Shown one piece after another: positions 61,949 to 64,000 of a stretch of DNA of 64,000 nt. The position numbers and the translations under genes were made by a program. The notes beneath the pieces were generated by a model, which saw nothing but the letters and a program-made list of their open reading frames with translations, made no database searches and had not been told where the DNA came from. The DNA is from Pedobacter psychrodurus. GTDB lineage: Bacteria; Bacteroidota; Bacteroidia; Sphingobacteriales; Sphingobacteriaceae. Within the stretch, counting starts at the first letter, position 1. Each line of letters begins with the position of its first letter. The stretch spans positions 26,158-90,157 of the forward strand of contig NZ_SJSO01000025.1 in assembly GCF_004331735.1 (NCBI RefSeq), in the 5' to 3' direction.

Positions 61949-63133
61949 CTAGTTTCCTAGTTGTTTTAAAGCAATGTAAGCCATTAATCCTGTTGATATT
62001 TTTAAAGCGTCTTCATCAATATCAAACCTTGGTGTATGTACCGAATATTGCGTGTCTTTTGCTGCATTCCCTGTACCTAAACGATAAAAACATGCATCTG
62101 TTACCTGTGAGTAGAAAGAAAAATCTTCGGCCGCCATCCAGATATCTAAATCAACCACATTGTCTTTACCCAAAAATTCTTCAGCAAAAGCTCTTGCATT
62201 TGCCGTAAGTTTTTCTTCGTTAATTAAAAACGGATAACCCCTGTGAATATCAAAATCGCAGCTTCCACCCATGCTTTCGGCCATTCCTTCGGCCATTTTT
62301 TTCATGCGTTTGTGTGCTTCATCTCTCCAGTTTTCATCTAAGGTTCTAAATGTACCTTCGATTTTTACTTCGTTTGGAATGATGTTAGTTGCTCCATTGG
62401 CAATTACTTTACCAAAAGATAAAACTGATGGCAAACGTGGATCGGCATTGCGACTAACAATCTGTTGCAAAGCAATAATGATATGCGAGGCAATTAAAAC
62501 CGGATCGATATTTTGATGAGGCTGTGCGCCATGACCGCCTTTTCCGGTTACGGTAACATACAACTCATCAGTTGAAGCCATGTAAATACCTGAACGGAAA
62601 CCTACTTTACCGCTTTCGATCAATGGCATTACATGTTGACCAACGATATAATTAGGTTTAGGATTTTCGAGCACACCTTCTTTGATCATGATGCTTGCTC
62701 CGCCCGGCAACAATTCTTCAGCAGGTTGGAAGATCAATTTAATGGTTCCTCCGAATCCATCTTTCATTTGGTTTAGGATATTGGCAGTACCTAAAAGTGA
62801 AGAGGTGTGTACATCATGTCCGCAGGCATGCATTACACCATGGTTTTTAGAACGATAAGGCTTATCATTGGTTTCGTGGATAGGTAAAGCATCCATATCG
62901 GCACGTAAAGCGATTACTTTATCAGACGGCAGGTTGCCCTTAATTAAACCTACCACACCTGTATTGGCACAGTCGGTATATTCAATTCCCCATTTTTTTA
63001 ATTTATCCTTGATGAACAATGAAGTTTCGAATTCTTTGTAAGACAATTCAGGATTGGCATGGATATGTTGACGATAGCCTACTACTTCATTAAAAATGTT
63101 AGCGGCCAGTTCTTGTATTTTATTTTTGATCAT
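61949..63133 (-). CDS. M20 family amidohydrolase
   Basis: A 394-residue zinc amidohydrolase of the M20D/N-acyl-amino acid type. Motifs: ADMDALPIHE, MHACGHDVHTSSLLG (Cys and His metal ligands), IFQPAEELLPGG (catalytic Glu pair), GGHGAQPHQNIDP and a late AAEDFSFY. This matches N-acyl-L-amino acid and indole-acetyl-amino acid hydrolases. Start overlaps the SPOR gene stop by 14 bases. Confidence 0.94.
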   Translation of the reverse strand: MIKNKIQELAANIFNEVVGYRQHIHANPELSYKEFETSLFIKDKLKKWGIEYTDCANTGVVGLIKGNLPSDKVIALRADMDALPIHETNDKPYRSKNHGVMHACGHDVHTSSLLGTANILNQMKDGFGGTIKLIFQPAEELLPGGASIMIKEGVLENPKPNYIVGQHVMPLIESGKVGFRSGIYMASTDELYVTVTGKGGHGAQPHQNIDPVLIASHIIIALQQIVSRNADPRLPSVLSFGKVIANGATNIIPNEVKIEGTFRTLDENWRDEAHKRMKKMAEGMAESMGGSCDFDIHRGYPFLINEEKLTANARAFAEEFLGKDNVVDLDIWMAAEDFSFYSQVTDACFYRLGTGNAAKDTQYSVHTPRFDIDEDALKISTGLMAYIALKQLGN

Positions 63134-63563
63134 TACTTGTTGTGGTATCTAAACTTGGTGCATTAATTTTCTCCCTAAAAATAAATAGGGTTGGGAAATT
63201 TGGTCTAAGCTCATTTATGAGGCGCTGCGCTTCCAGTCTTGTTCTAAAATCGCCAACCCGAACATAATAGTTGGGTTCTTTATAAACGAGGTAAGTATTG
63301 AATTTAGGATAAAGACCTTTAAACCTGGCTTGTTCGCTAAAAACTTCGCGCCGGTCTGATCCATAAAAAATCTGTACCCGGTAACCGTAGGCAGAAACAA
63401 TCGGTTTTCCAGGTTTTACCTCGCCAGAAGTTTTATAAACTTCCAAGCGTTTGGCAATTAAACTATCAATTAAAGGATCTTTTATAACTGTTACCTCTCC
63501 TTTTTGTGCAAAAGCATTGGTAAAAAGGAATAAACAGCATATAAAAGTTAATATTATTTTCAT
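63120..63563 (-). CDS. SPOR-domain secreted protein
   Basis: A 147-residue exported protein with signal peptide ending NAFAQ. A C-terminal SPOR domain (about 58-133; YGYRVQIFYGSDRREVFSEQ, YYVRVGDFRTRLEAQRLINEL) would bind denuded septal peptidoglycan. It overlaps the amidohydrolase start by 14 bases. Confidence 0.92.
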   Translation of the reverse strand: MKIILTFICCLFLFTNAFAQKGEVTVIKDPLIDSLIAKRLEVYKTSGEVKPGKPIVSAYGYRVQIFYGSDRREVFSEQARFKGLYPKFNTYLVYKEPNYYVRVGDFRTRLEAQRLINELRPNFPTLFIFREKINAPSLDTTTSNDQK

Positions 63564-63628
63564 GTGTAAAAAACCTAGGCATTTAGTGAATAGATGAATA
63601 AAATATCATCTCATTTCTTCTTAACAAC

Positions 63629-63664
63629 AAGAATGCCGAAATCGTTGCAAAAATCGGCATTCTT
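63629..63664. terminator. Hairpin AAGAATGCCGA/TCGGCATTCTT
   Basis: A perfect 11-bp stem with a 14-base loop. With no plus-strand gene to its left it more likely ends a minus-strand transcript from beyond the window. The T run is short. Confidence 0.55.
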
Positions 63665-64000
63665 TATGGGTTAAGCAAATAGTTTAGTCGGCGGTTATTT
63701 CAAGACGATCGTCCTTTAGATTTGTTTTGATATATTATTTAAGAAAATCTAATATTTATTTTACTTAGCTTAATTATCAGATTACCTAAAGCGGTAGCGG
63801 CACATTAATATTTCGTCAAGGTTTTTATACCTATAGCATGATGCAATCCGCTACCGTTTTTTCCCTTAGTGACCAGATAACAATTAGGGCAATACCCATT
63901 ATTAAGGACTAGGATCGATGGGGTAAAAATTAGGTAACTATTACAAACATAAAAAATAACAGGATGATTGTCTCTACAAATTTTTTTATTGGGATTGATG
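63665..64000. other. Intergenic with a long-loop hairpin and T run
   Basis: No gene seen. A 9-bp perfect stem (CGGTAGCGG 63792-63800, CCGCTACCG 63848-63856) encloses 47 bases including a smaller AGGT/ACCT hairpin and is followed by six T residues: possibly the 3' end of a small RNA or a leader terminator. Confidence 0.4.

Noticed and set aside
1..64000. tRNA or rRNA genes
   Set aside because: No cloverleaf or rRNA sequence was recognised in any intergenic gap; a covariance search would be needed to exclude them fully.

Overview
The window is chromosomal DNA from a Bacteroidota bacterium, most likely Sphingobacteriaceae and Pedobacter-like. Supporting signs are low G+C, many Sec signal peptides ending in AxAQ, many short lipoproteins whose cysteine is followed by KK or SK, outer-membrane beta-barrels, gldB, DUF4251, DUF6515 and DUF2490 proteins, and many intergenic palindromic repeats ending in CGTCAT. 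The genus is an inference; there is no rRNA or tRNA in the window.

Layout. 1-1440: the 3' end of an RND efflux pump gene and a secreted protein with amidase-like motifs. 1440-1990: repeat-rich intergenic DNA. 1990-5010 (minus strand): a TPP riboswitch followed by thiD, tenA and an MFS transporter, probably one thiamine-precursor salvage unit. 5280-9270 (minus): a beta-propeller lipoprotein, dihydrolipoyl dehydrogenase and a small MmpS-like lipoprotein. 9416-12056: a TPR histidine kinase and NarL-type regulator pair. 12081-14908 (minus): VOC protein, Crp-like regulator, HAD phosphatase, phytase-like lipoprotein. 14909-15763: repeat cluster. 15764-24969: DUF6515 protein, two tandem CocE/NonD hydrolases, an M1 peptidase, a head-GIN protein, a DinB-like protein and a nucleotidyltransferase.

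25063-32507: two outer-membrane proteins, a secreted protein with a duplicated domain, fabV, a GNAT acetyltransferase, a cold-shock protein, a SIMPL protein and a small tail-anchored protein. 32692-39266: serS, rsmI, a PH-SHOCT protein, the lipoprotein-maturation pair lnt-lspA, an M57-type lipoprotein protease and an OsmC protein. 39412-40329: a lipoprotein made of ten near-identical 26-residue repeats. 40411-43847: nadE and a PorT-like barrel, divergent from gldB. 43939-46813: patatin, an astacin-like lipoprotein protease and an omptin-like barrel. 46810-51748 (minus): comB, a DUF1016 nuclease with palindromes inside its coding sequence, gcvT, a GT4 glycosyltransferase and rnhB. 51834-54122: small secreted proteins and a TfoX-N protein. 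54237-63563 (minus): glutaminyl cyclase, yraN, dnaG, a repeat-flanked GIY-YIG nuclease, an SGNH hydrolase, a beta-lactamase-like serine hydrolase, a secreted unknown, an M20 amidohydrolase and a SPOR protein.

Most genes are ordinary housekeeping or envelope genes. The most unusual signals are repeats: a dispersed family of inverted-repeat elements with CGTCAT ends, a GIY-YIG nuclease gene sitting between direct copies of one such element, palindromes read in frame through the DUF1016 gene, a second palindrome family (GGTTCGTG/CACGAACC) that appears to have split a duplicated gene start, and the ten-repeat lipoprotein. I found no CRISPR array, prophage, intact insertion sequence or plasmid functions.
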